Source: Annona cherimola (lineage: Eukaryota; Streptophyta; Magnoliopsida; Magnoliales; Annonaceae). From it: a stretch of 64,000 bases of DNA. The position numbers and the translations under genes are program-made. Positions 1 to 11,355 of this stretch are shown piece after piece. The stretch's first letter is position 1. Each line of letters opens with the position of its first letter. Location of the stretch: positions 102,490,095 through 102,554,094 of the forward strand of contig CM059971.1 of assembly GCA_030490835.1 (NCBI GenBank), read 5' to 3'. The notes under the pieces are model-generated. The model made no database searches. It was not told the DNA's origin and saw only the letters and a list, made by a program, of their open reading frames with translations.

Positions 1-329
1 GGTATCCACACGGGGCCAGCCTGGCACAAGCAGAATTCAGATATGAACTTCCAGAGCTAGACTAATTTAAAGTCCACAGAAGTCATTGGCACTATTGGCT
101 CCTGCAAACAGGATATACTATCCTTCTCAAACTTGGAAAATATCATTAAAAAATGGTAATGAATACTATAAATGGTACCTTATAGCCAAATAGAGAGCAG
201 CAAGCCCTTCTGAAAACTGATATTTTCTCTGCAAAAACTGTCTTGTACCTACTCATATATACACTAGTAAAGTTAAAAAGACAGCAGGCCTCCAAGAAAA
301 TATTTTGAACACTACAAACCACTAATCAC
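1..329 (-). other. MAD1 intron 12 (partial)
   Basis: This lies downstream of the donor at 329-328 (AAAG|GTGATT on the minus strand). No continuation of the MAD1 C-terminal domain is readable here, so the next exon must be left of the window. Confidence 0.7.
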
Positions 330-3300
330 CTTTCTTCACGTTTCTCCAAAGTCGCAATTTGTGCTTTAAGTTGTGCTAGTTTTTCTGGTATCTGAGAATC
401 TACTATATTTCCAGCACCTGATGAAAAAACCATAGGCAAGACTATCATACTATAAAACCCAGCTCCCAGCTTAATCCACATCCAAATATTTGCATAGACA
501 AGATGGAGTAAATGACTCTCAAACATTTTGAAGCTCAAAGATCCATATCGAATCCAGAATCCACATGGATAAATCTTATGGTTATGCTCTTAAACCACTC
601 GAACACCACTCTCTAAACCCCAATTGGAATACTTGCATATCAAAGCAAATTGCAAACGATTTTTGTAGGTGCACCATTTACTTCACAAGCAAGACAAGAA
701 TATTAAAAACTATAACAACACGCTATTACTGAGCCTTGATTTCATTTTAAGGACAGTAATACTCCTTTGATGCCAATATCTTAAGCAGAAAATGGCCTTA
801 ACCATCATTTTTTAAAATGTAAATGGAGACTATGGCTCCAGCCCAGAATTGAAACCGGAACCTCACATGCACAAGGATGTCAAGGCACTTAGCTATGCAA
901 GTTTTTAACCATCATTAAACTAAAGCACAAGAGAAACACAACGAAATAATTAGCAACAACAATTATGAAAGAAGGTTACTAAATGAGAAACAATTTCAGG
1001 AAGCACGGACCTCTACATTACACAATTTTACTAGAAAATCCAAGGCAGTTCTGTTTATATACAATTTTACTAGAAATACAAAATCAGTTCCATTCTATAC
1101 CATTTTACTAGAAAATACCAATTCAGTTCCATTGTATGCCATTTTACTGGAAAATCCCTAGGCAGTTTGATGTAGGATGGGTAGAGAAGAAAATAGAAGA
1201 AAGAGGAAGGAACCTCTAGATATGAGAAGTAAAGAAAGAAGGTAGAAAGAACAGATGAATAAGGAAAGAAGAGCAAGAACAAGTAGAAGAAGAACTAGAG
1301 AACACTTTTATAAATCTCAAAACTGATGCCCCTTTAGAGCTTACAAGAGCTGTATTTATAGGTGAACATATCACCTAATCTTAGCAAATAAAATCTTTCT
1401 AAAAAAAGAAATATATATTTTAAGTAAACTTCTTAAGGAAGTAAACTTAAAATAGATACTTGCTTATTTTAAATAGATTCTAAAATATCCTAGGAATCTT
1501 CTAATATCTTTCAAAAATAGCAAAATAAAAGCTTTCTAAAATATCTTAGGATTATTTCCCTTTTACAAAATTCTTGCGCCTAGAATAGACAGATTTGAAA
1601 AATTTCTTTCTATTTTCATCACAGTTCCATTAATACAACTTTAGTCAGACAATTTATAGGACTTATATTTCACAATTATATCATTTTACGTCTGGCAGTA
1701 GGACCTTTCAAAGAACATATACATACTGTGAAACTTTCAGGTCTCATACTTAAATATCATTAGCAAATATCATTAGCAATTCCCATTTGGAAATTCTAAC
1801 ATCAAATTCAAGGTGTTACATCAATGTATCCAACAAACCACAAGAACTGTTCATGATGTCATGTACCAACAAAAACTTGGCCAAACTTGCTATACACAAA
1901 GGATGCACCTCAGAAATCTAAATGCTACCTGATGTGAGAAATTCTAACATCAAATTCGAGTTGTTACAAAACAAAAACATATTGAACTCATCAAAGGAAC
2001 TGTTCACACTGTCATGCTGCAAAAAAGTTGGTCAAACTAGCTATGCACAAAGTATGCACCTCAGAAATCTAAATAGCAACTGTTCAAACATCAAATATAA
2101 AGTGTTACATCAACATATCCAAACTGATCACAAAAAACTCCCCATGATGTCATGTTGCAACAAAAAGCTGGTCAAACTAGCCATACACACAGGATGCACC
2201 TCAGAAATCTAAATAGTACCTGATCATTAGAAATTCAAGCATGGTGTTACATTAACATATCCAACTGATCACAAGAAATTGTTCATGAGTCTTGTTGCAA
2301 CAAAAAGTTGGTCAAAACTAGCTACACACAAAGGATGCACCTCAGAAATCTAAGTAGTACCTGACTGTCCTTTCAAATCTTCAACAGCTTGTAGTTTTGC
2401 CTTTGTTTTCTGCAATTCAGCTTGTAATGCCTCAATTGTATGTTTTGCCTCATTATCGAAGGCCAATGTATTAACCATTCTCAAAACTTTTGTGTTTGCA
2501 GCAGAATAATCACCATGGCCCAACTGCAGAAAAGCATCACAAACAAAGTTGGATACTTGTAAAAATTGTTAAGAATATTCATCATAACAATATTGCTCTT
2601 AGAAAAAAGTGCAATGTGCATTAAACAAGAAAATCAGAAATGCGGAACTGAGGAATAGAATAGTTATTTTCCCTACACAAGCTCAAAGGATAAGAGGAGA
2701 GGGAGGAGAGGAGGGGGGGGAGGAAGGACTAGAAATTGACAAATGAAAATAGTCTTTGTAATTGGTATCACTTATGTCATATTATTATTATTATTATTTC
2801 ATTTTACATAATCTAGTTTATCAATTATATGCACAAAAATGGCTTACATCAGCCGTTCAACAACACTGCGGCAAGAAAACCAGGTTACTACTAATTCAAA
2901 CACAGAAAGATTTAGTTCCCAAAAATATATATATAGAAAGATTTTTTTCCCACTGCACCTTGGACTCCAGTAAAGAAATCTCAGAACGAAGTCGGTCGCC
3001 CTCCCGCTCCAAGGACTTAATTCTTCGGGCTTCATTATTTAGCTTTTCATTAAGCAGCTTTAGCTCACCATGTTTATGAGTAATAACATCCCTCTGTTCA
3101 TGTAAGTTGCGCTCCAGTTCTCCAATGCGGAATTCTTTTTCAGCAAGGGCCAACTCCAGCTCCTGTTTGCAAAACCAATGTGAGTAAACAACGACTGCAT
3201 AACAGGTGAATAAATGCCAAGGGTGTTTTTATACCTTGACAACAGACTCATTTGTCTTTCCACATTCTGAATCCCCGATCTTCTTCCATGAAATAACCTC

Positions 3301-6300
3301 CTTTCTTAATCTCTCCCTTTCTTCATTGGCAGAAGAAAGCTGCAAATCATAATCATCTTAAACTCATAAAACAGAGGAGCAAAATACAAGAGTTCACAGC
3401 ATCTCATTGAAAATTCCAGAATCTTTAGAGATGTGAATCCTTCTTAACTAAATTCAACCTATAGCAAGCGGCGACTTTAGGGCCATTGCCAACAGAACAC
3501 AGCATGCAAGAACAAGAATCAAGGTAAAATGCAGACAGAAAATGACCATCCAGCATTGGCAGAGAAAGAAAAGGAGACCGAATGTTCCTTGACCTGATGC
3601 TCACCATCAACTCAAGTCGTTTAAGCTCGATTACTAACTCTTCAGCCTTCCCTTTGGCCAGCACAGCCTCTGCTTCAGTATGTTGTTTTGCAAGCTCTGC
3701 AGTTTCCAAGGTGACTTCCAACTGCTTCAACTGAGCATTGGCATCACCTAATTTCTTCATGCTATCAATTACCTCTCTGCATCAAAAAACAAAATCACCA
3801 AAGAAACTATCAGGCAGGCTATGAGCCGGATGATGACGACAGTTAAGGAAATTTTGACCAGCACACAAGATAAGGCACCACTAGCCAAGCACATTTTTAT
3901 TGGAAAATGTCATTTAAAAGCAAATTTTGGTCCAACAATCTATATGCAAGTAAACCATTCTATCAAAACCTGCCACACATTCTGTTCAAGGCATCTAAGC
4001 ACTGCACATTAACTATATTGGCAAGAGTATGACATTATTTTCTTCTATTTTGAAGCTAAATCAAACCTACGTAAAAAATAAAAATATACATAAAAAACTT
4101 GTCTAGAGTTCATGAAAGTATGTATTTGAAAATATCATGGGAAAAGAGATCATACTTCTGCAAACTGGCGAACTTTCTAGGTATGTCATCCCGGCTTGAG
4201 ACGTCAGGAATCTCTTTCAGCAGAGATCTCCAAGCTATCAGCTCATCTTCCAAGTTCTTCATGTTCTGATGAATAACCTGCATTTCAGACAGCTCCTTTT
4301 CTGCCCTTTCTCTCCGCCTCTGTTCTTCAAGTAATTTTTCTTTCAGTAATTCACTGCTTGAATAAGATGATTTCCATTTTCTTGCCTCCTGAACTTCTGC
4401 TTCCTGGTAATAATGAGAAGCAAATCAGCCAGATGATGTGGGGAAATGATTTTTATTTAAAAAAAAAAAAAAGAAGAACAAGCCAAGGAAAAGCCACAGC
4501 TATACACCCTGCCTAGTAATGAAATTTCATATAATAAGCTTCCAGTAACCGAATACATACCAAATCCTACTTAACTAGTTTTCTAGATTGGAACACAGAC
4601 ATAAATGTGGTTGTGGAAACATGCAGCAATCAACTTAGACAATATACACAGAAAAGATGGCTGTGGTTTGTTTGTGTTTCATGAGATATTCTGAACTTCC
4701 ACATGTTAAAGATAAGTAGCATACAAGCATTTTTGAGCTTTCCATGTTCTTGTCATTGGTTGTGGTCCTGATTTGGTTGATACGCATGCATGAAGAAACA
4801 AAATGTCAGAAGTGCTACTAAGCGGTATATAAAATAATAAGTTTCAGAATTGCTATTAAGAAATATACAAGATAATAATAATGAAGAGTAATAATTATCA
4901 AGATCTTAATGAGAAAGTGAACTTCATTTAAAAGATCGGACCAACAATGTCCACATTATCAAGCAATAAATGGTAATCACCAAAGCCAATATATTGCAAA
5001 ACACCGTTAAAATAATGAAACATAAATATTTCACGATGCATATTTGTGGCAACTGGTGAGAGAAAAAGAACTTACAAAATTATGAAGCTCTTCTCGCAAA
5101 TGCTTCACCAAGATATCTCTCTCAGATGAACCACCAGATCCAGATGGAACAGCCAAAGTGGATAATTTGCACTCTAATTCATTCTTCTGATGAAGAGACT
5201 GGAAAAGTAACTATGAGTTAGTGGTGCAAAATTCATACCCTTTGATGTTTTTTAATGTTTCCATTGGCATCAATTTGATCAAAAGATTCCATGAACAACA
5301 CAAGAAAGATTGCATGAGTAATACAGGCAAATGTTGACGACCTCCTGTAGCTGTTCTCTGAGATCCTCTAGTTGTGTCTTTAGCAATTCAGACTCTCTCT
5401 CTGCATTGTTTGCTCTGCATGCCACCCTTTCAAGCTGAACCGAAGTAGAAGTACATAGTTTGATTCCAAGACGTGGATTCAGTCAAAACGTTTCTTCCAA
5501 ACAGAAAACTGAGCGAAAACACATTCATTGCAATAGTTATTCATTACTCACATTTGCACTGATACGGGAAACAGAAAGTTTTGACTCATTTTCAATGTGC
5601 GAGAGCTCTTTACGTAGATGATTCTTCTCTCTCTCTGCACGATCAGAAACACGCTGTAGCTTCTCTTCTAACTCTTTAAAATTGTCTTCAGCTGCAGCTG
5701 CTGAACTTTCAGCTTTCCTACGAAGGTCTAATTCTTTTTTTAGCTGTACCTGAATTTCCAATCACAAAAGCACAAGTGATTTTCATGGTTTTCTGAATTT
5801 AAGCATTATTAAAATATAAAAGAAAAGCACTGGAACTGAAAAGTTCAAGCAAGAGTGATAAACAAGACAAACCTCGGGAACCACAGCATAATAATGTGGT
5901 TATTAATAGGTATCTGTTTTTTAGTAGAAAGCTGAAAGAGGTCAAGAAGATGGACATAATAAGACGAGACTTCAAGACCCATGATTTTTTCTCAGGATAT
6001 GATCCATGATAGAGAGGTATAGGTTTCATGTAGCTGACTCCAATGTGTTTGGATTAGGCATATTTTTCTATGATGACAATTTCTCTCTATCTAAGGTTTT
6101 ATCAGTTTCTGTATGCCCGAGAGCACAAAACAAGAAAAAACTCAAATGTATCGTAAAATTGTCCAGGGTGGAAAAATGGACTCTCTAGTCATAGTCAGGA
6201 TCAAATACCTCCAGCTCACTGACTCGTTTCAATACCATCTGATAGCGCTCTTGGGAACCATTAACCTCCTTCAGTAATTGCTCTTGCAGTGCTTGTTCTC

Positions 6301-8162
6301 GGCCTTTGGTAGCAGCAAGTTCTTGTTCTGCAAAATGGAACTTATCTTTGAACTTTTTTTTCTCTGTTTCTGCAACAAGAATAAAACATATATATACATA
6401 TATAGAAATAGAAAATGAATCAGTGCAGAGCCATAGGCACATGGGAAGAATATTTGATGCAAACTTTCAAAAGAAAACGATAGGAAGCAACAATGAATAT
6501 ATCTAACATAGCTGCAATTATAAGAAGAAATAGCATGCTCGATATTCCTGGATGACTTGTACATTGTACACTGCTATTAACTTCCATGTTCATCACTGAA
6601 GCTGACATCATTTCCAGGAATCAAGAACATTTAGGGTGTGTTTGGATAAAATAAAAACTTTTAAAAAAAAAATTCAATTTCAAACTTTTCACTCTCTATT
6701 TACCTTATTTTTTAATCATTTATTCACATCTTCCTATACGACTACTCTACTTTTTAATCAATTCTACACAATTACATATATAACTAACCTATCTATTTTA
6801 ACTTTATTCTCTTTAATCTTCATCATTACTCCTATCATATCACATCATTTTACACTATTTATAAAACTTTTACACCAAAAGTTTTACATCCAAAAGTCTT
6901 ATTATTTCTCAAACACACACTTAAATAACTCATTGTAGAAGTAATATCTTAAAGAAACTCATTCAAAAGGAATACGCTTTCAGAAATAACCAGATGCTAA
7001 ATATATACAATCGAATGTTGATAAATATATACATGATGAGTTTATAGGTGTATTTATGAATTTGTTGCATAAATCAGATTCATTTCCACAATTTGAAAGC
7101 CAACAGATTCTGTTATCTACACATATTGTAATCTTACAAAGCAGTGTGCAGCTGAGTAGGAATGCTGGAGCAAAAGCAAGTAATGCAACTCTCACCTGTT
7201 TTGCATATGTTTTCATTTGTTGCCTCCAGTCTAGATTGGCAATCACGTAACTGCTTCTCTGCGCTGTCCAGTGCATCAAAGAACTCAGCTTTCACCTAAA
7301 GTTTCATTCAAAAAGCTCTTATCAGAAGAGACAAGGAAACCAACTAAACCAACTGAAATTTACAAACGTTTCCAATAATTCCAAGATTAACAAAATAGTG
7401 ACAATCTATACCTTGTTGACAACTTGCAGGAAACAGAGAAAACACTCGTCAACACAGGATAAACGTAAAAGCAAAATACAGGCAATCAGTGCAAATCACG
7501 TCTCCAAACGTTAATTTTAATGGAATTTATAAAAGCCCACAAGTGGACCTGTTGTGATGACTGATGGACCACTGAATACTTTTGAATCTGGCTGTGCATT
7601 CAAATGCCTGATAACAGGATAGCAAGTACAGTCATCCTACTGAATTTTCGATTCATGGACAATATGCAGCGCACGTGACGAGCAGGGCGCTTTAGATTGG
7701 GGAACACGAATCCATAATCAATAAATGACAATCCTCCAGAGGTCTATCAAGCCAAAACCCTAATTTCGCTCGATTATCTCCGGGTAAATAACCAAGTTTT
7801 TTTTGGATAAAAAATAAATAAATAAAATAACCAAGGTTAAAATGACTGAAAACACCGCCAATGCACCTCCTCGGTCCTCAATCATCCATGTAGCTTGGTC
7901 AGCCTCGATGACGCGCAACAAAGCGACAAACGATCATCTATCAGTTCAGGGGGAATAGAGCAGGAAAAAGAGCACCCGAAATTACCATCTGACGGCATTG
8001 ATAAGTGCAAAGCATGTGATCGGAGGTGGAGATAGGTTCGTTACAGGCAACTGGCACCGGCTCTTCGTATATTACAATAGGGTGCTCCGAAACGGGGCGC
8101 TCGTCGAAGAGGGCGTCTGCATCTCCCATCCTTCGTTTCCGTGGAGGAGTTCTCAAGATCAT
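330..8162 (-). CDS. MAD1: MAD1 mitotic spindle-checkpoint protein, 5' twelve coding exons (3' end outside window)
   Basis: Long coiled-coil protein of the spindle assembly checkpoint. In the family it anchors at kinetochores and the nuclear envelope and recruits MAD2. Coding exons on the minus strand: 8162-7986, 7295-7196, 6369-6209, 5749-5552, 5434-5342, 5198-5076, 4403-4156, 3776-3605, 3339-3235, 3162-2959, 2523-2361, 417-330. All junctions are GT-AG and all phases agree. They encode about 610 residues; Arabidopsis MAD1 is about 725, so the C-terminal RWD-like exons lie left of base 1. The start MILRTPPRKR and the motif HMLCTYQCRQM (residues 49-59) are hallmarks of plant MAD1. LQEQLLKEVNGSQER, ESKLSVSRISAN and, at the last exon, LEKREER also match my memory of the family. 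The rest is heptad-rich coiled coil. No stop or frameshift was seen. A MULE sits about 415 bp upstream of the start codon. Confidence 0.93.
810..904 (-). mobile_element. Very short tRNA-derived SINE in MAD1 intron 11
   Basis: A 95-bp insertion is flanked by the 12-bp direct repeat TTAACCATCATT at 798-809 and 905-916. Read on the minus strand it has a box A-like TAGCTAAGTGCC, a box B-like GGTTTCAATTC about 35 bp later and a short A-rich tail. This is the architecture of a tRNA-head SINE with almost no body. It lies in the same orientation as MAD1. Confidence 0.6.
1021..1160. repeat. 39-bp minisatellite, about four units
   Basis: The core ATTTTACTAGAAAAT recurs with its TTTTAC beginning at 1026, 1065, 1103 and 1142, so the spacing is 38-39 bp. 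The units also share CAGTTC and a TATAC-like spacer. It lies inside MAD1 intron 11 and codes for nothing. Confidence 0.8.
1795..2365. repeat. ~140-bp tandem repeat reaching the MAD1 exon 11 splice donor
   Basis: Four imperfect units share GATGCACCTCAGAAATCTAA, which recurs near 1901, 2052, 2192 and 2333 (spacing 140-151 bp). The last unit runs into the donor of exon 11. Other units carry donor-like CAGGTA(C/G) on the minus strand near 2220 and 1930, so the repeated block seems to include copies of the exon/intron border. Confidence 0.75.
6634..6920. mobile_element. Tourist-like MITE (family A) in MAD1 intron 2
   Basis: A 287-bp element starts GGGTGTGTTTGG and ends TCAAACACACAC, and is flanked by TTA on both sides (6631-6633 and 6921-6923). 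A 3-bp TWA target site and G-rich short terminal repeats indicate PIF/Harbinger (Tourist) type. The AT-rich interior matches the element at 22153-22391 in reverse orientation. Confidence 0.8.
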
Positions 8163-8567
8163 CTTCTCGTGCTTCTTCCAGACGTTTTAGGGGCTTCTCC
8201 TTTCGCTTTTCTGCTGCGGTAGCACAGGCAATGATAAGCTTGCTTCCTTCTTCTCTTCCCCAGGATTCAAAAACGTAGCGCCATTTCAAAGCTATGGCCG
8301 AGCAAAGTTATTGCAGCTTTCTTTTCCCCGATGCTATCCGACCCGGACCCGCAATTAAACCTCAAGAGGCCAGTCAGATGCAAACCAGTTCGAGTTTTTG
8401 CAGAAACCAGATTGAACCATTGGTTATACTTTTAAATGTTTAGAATAATAAGATGGGGTGAATTTATTCCATACTTAATGCAGGCTTATCGTTTGTTTTT
8501 AAATTTAGATTATTTTTATAAAAAATTAAATCATTTTTTATTTTTTTATGTACTTATTTAAATTTTA
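8163..8567 (-). promoter_or_regulatory. Remaining MAD1 upstream region, bounded by the MULE
   Basis: About 405 bp lie between the MAD1 start codon and the MULE target duplication. The proximal half is pyrimidine/purine skewed and looks like 5' leader; the distal half is AT-rich. No single TATA box stands out. Any more distal MAD1 promoter elements have been moved 8.9 kb away by the insertion. Confidence 0.4.
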
Positions 8568-8576
8568 AAAATTAAA
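8568..8576. repeat. Left 9-bp target-site duplication of the MULE
   Basis: AAAATTAAA, identical to 17460-17468 at the other end of the element. Confidence 0.9.
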
Positions 8577-9045
8577 GAAGTATGATCTTTTCACACCGGC
8601 TGTAAACCGAGTGGGTTTCAAACCACCTTTCCTGGCCGTTGGATGCGGGGAGATGAATCTGGGACGTCGAGGAGGGGCGTGCGAGCTTGACACCGGGAGA
8701 AATGCGGGCAGGTCCCTCTGCCAGGTCCACCTTCGCGTGCAGGTCCCTCTCTCTCTCCCCTCCTCTCTCACGCACCCTTTCTCTCAACTTACTTGCAAGG
8801 CAGCCATTACGAAAAAAAAAAAGAAAAAAAATGCAACAACTCTCGTAAACTCTCCCTCCTCGTCGGCTCTCCCTCCCTTTACAAATCTGGCCGCCCCGCA
8901 CAGCTCTTCTCTCGCTGTCCCCTCCTCCCTTCACAGATTCGGCAGCCCCGCACGGCTCTCCTCTCGTCGTCCCCTCCTCCCTTCATAGACCTGGCCTCCG
9001 GCTTCTAGGGTGTCGTCGGTTTTCCATCTCTTCTCTGGCTTTCTC
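8577..9045. repeat. Left terminal inverted repeat of the MULE
   Basis: About 469 bp is alignable throughout with the reverse complement of 17033-17459, ending at GGCTTTCTCG. It is rich in CT-dinucleotide runs. It carries two copies of a ~50-bp unit (CCCCGCAC...CTCCTCCCTTC, about 8894-8995) where the right repeat has one, which explains most of its extra length. Confidence 0.88.
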
Positions 9046-10202
9046 GCCTATCCACCATCCAAAGTCTCTTAAGGCGAAATTTTCGGAGACGAAACGAGGG
9101 CTGACTTCCATTAGTTCGTAATGGAATGAAATCAATGCACAATCCTCACATCCTGCCCCCCCCCCCCCCCGCGTTTCATTCCTGTATAAGCTCATCTTTA
9201 CTCCCCGCTCTCTGTTTTTTCCACTTCTGCAAAGCCATCGCCTCTAGTCCCAGGCGTTTCCGGCTCCTCAATTCAACTCCTTAGAACGTCGTTTTCATAC
9301 TTTTAACGGAGGATGGCGAGATGATGATTTCCAGACGCTACTGCATCGTTTTTTCTGGTACGCAATTTCTCCTATCCATCATTATCGACATGTTGCCTTC
9401 TTGTGTTTAGAATGTCGATGTACAATCTTGCGCCTCCGACGGTAAAAAATTCACCTTCCTGTTAGATTTCTTTTTTTTTTTTGAAACAACTTGGTACACG
9501 TCGACATCATCTCTCTGTCGTATTTTACTTTTATCGCCAGCATGAAAGGCTCTCATGATTGATGTTTGTTGGATGAATAAGAGTTCTTTCTGCTTGTTCC
9601 TTCTCTAGTTAGCAATAGTTGGAGCGTACTAGCACAGTGATCGAGTTTGTCTTGATCAATTTACTGGCAAAGTAATTTGAAAATCCTTTGAGCAGTCAGT
9701 ACTACTGATGCCACAATTGAATGTGCAAGTAAGCAGGATTGGGGGACGCGGATATATGTTTGATCTGCCCCATGACTCTTTGATCACAGTTTTCTTCTTT
9801 CAAGCTCAACTTGAAAGCAGCTCAATTGCAGTTGTTACTTCGTTCTCCATCAAAAAATTAAATGCTGAATAAGGATATCTTCCATAGGTAGTTTCTACCT
9901 TATTGGACTATGAAATGTGCATTTGGATTTGCTTCTGCAACCAATCATATCCCTACTGTGATGTTGATGGTAAGCGAATTTTTCATAATGTTTCTTGAGC
10001 CATTCTTGGCTTTATGGAGCTGACAATTTTGGATAATTTCTGAACTTAAGATATTGCAGGCAGAACTCTTATTTCTTTTGGCAAGCTGATCTAAACTCTC
10101 AATTGACACCTGCCTTTTGTTCTTCTAGGTTATCCTTCTGCTGAATCATAGAACACTTTTCTTTTCACTCAGCAACCAGTGCATACATCTGACATTTTGG
10201 AA
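9046..10202 (+). other. MULE interior, probable captured promoter and 5' leader
   Basis: Non-coding DNA between the left terminal repeat and the GH2 fragment. It has a run of C's near 9160, a TATA-like TGTATAAG near 9184 followed by a C/T-rich leader-like stretch, and a likely acceptor just before 10179. It is plausible that upstream sequence of the beta-galactosidase gene was captured together with its first exon. No ORF here is convincing. Confidence 0.4.
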
Positions 10203-10332
10203 ATGGCTTCTCTGGTTGCACAAATGCTTTTACCCTCTGAACATGGGTATCGAGTTTGGGAAGATCCGTCTTTTATTAAGTGGAAGAAGAGAGATGCTCA
10301 TGTTAAATTACGCTGCCATGATACAATTGAAG
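10203..10332 (+). pseudogene. Captured first coding exon of a plant GH2 beta-galactosidase gene
   Basis: The frame starts MASLVAQMLLPSEHGYRVWE, continues with WKKRD and CHDTIEG, and stops at a good donor (GAAG|GTAAAT at 10332/10333). This resembles the N-terminus of the plant glycoside hydrolase family 2 beta-galactosidase (Arabidopsis At3g54440 type), as I remember that family. Only 43 of about 1,100 codons are present; the rest of the enzyme, including all catalytic parts, is missing. The donor followed by intron-like DNA shows that genomic DNA was captured, not a spliced copy. The fragment lies opposite in orientation to the MULE's own genes. Confidence 0.75.
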
Positions 10333-10824
10333 GTAAATGCATGCTTCTATCTTCAATTTTTGGAAAGTGTGTAAGCATAATAGGCAGCCAATATGCACAA
10401 AAGACATTTCAGTCCATTGGCAGTTACCCTAGTTATTTCTCTTGTTCAGTCTAGTCCCCATAGCAATATGAAGGTTTTACATCTTTGGGAAGCAAACTGT
10501 GGGAGAAGAATTCAGTTGTGCTTTTGTGCTCCTATTCCACTTCGGTCATCTTTTGGTTAAGTTCTGCACCATCCATAAAAGATAAGTTGAACAGTAAGAA
10601 TCCATTCACCTAGTATCTTGAAGTTTGGACTATGAATTGTGTTTGTATTTCTGGATTGAAAATATTTCTTTTGTGTCTCAAATTTCTAATATTTGGACTG
10701 CTATGAAGTGTGTATGTTGACTCAAGAAGATGGACAAGTATGATAACAATTATATAACCTATGTACTTATCTTCATTATGCCTAACCAGAACCTGACCTG
10801 TACTGCATTTCAATTGATAAAAGT

Positions 10825-11100
10825 TTGGATTCTGCTTTTCTTAATTTAATGATAAATTACTTGTATCAGGTTGTTAGCACATATGAAGCAGCTAGTGGCG
10901 CAAAGTTTTCCCCCCCCTTTTCTTCCATGTTGCAGACTGTGTCATGTCCTCCTACAGATGAAAACCATAGAATGAGAAAGCAGAGCCGAGATCCAGCTAA
11001 TGAGCAGAAGAACATATTCAACAACACAACTCACCTCCAAATGGAGTTCTTCCGTTATGATCAAATTACTGAAGAAAGCTGCATAGTTTCTCCTCTCTAA
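10825..11100 (+). other. Exon-like ORF of unknown origin inside the MULE
   Basis: An open stretch of about 91 codons. The part after TATCAG (10870) reads VVSTYEAASGAKF and is preceded by an acceptor-like sequence; a C8 run follows. It may be a second captured exon, but I recognise no family and cannot show that it is expressed. Confidence 0.25.
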
Positions 11101-11129
11101 TCCTTGTAGAAGAACTTCAGGGACTGGTA

Positions 11130-11340
11130 TGTCCTCGATGTATGTTGTTCTTCCATGTATGTTGTTCAATGATTGTAAAAAGATGAGTTATTCACTTAGA
11201 AGATTTCCACAATGTATAATTGGATTTGTTTTTGTTTGTATTGAAGAATGTGAATTGATGGTAACTCCATGTATGTTGTTCTTCCATTAATGTTGTTCAA
11301 TGAAGTTTGAGAGAAGTTAAGTTATTCACCTAGAAATTGT
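11130..11340. repeat. Two direct copies of a ~130-bp segment
   Basis: TGTATGTTGTTCTTCCAT near 11139 and again near 11268 is followed in both copies by GTTGTTCAATG and GTTATTCAC. It lies directly beside the 142-bp minisatellite. Confidence 0.6.
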
Positions 11341-11355
11341 CGATATTATTTATAG

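Noticed and set aside
2762..3079. Plus-strand ORF of 105 codons across MAD1 exon 10.
   Set aside because: It overlaps a clear coding exon on the other strand and has no recognisable motif.
8565..9195. Overlapping ORFs of 70-125 codons in both MULE terminal repeats.
   Set aside because: They are low-complexity by-products of CT/GA-rich repeat DNA and appear on both strands at both ends.
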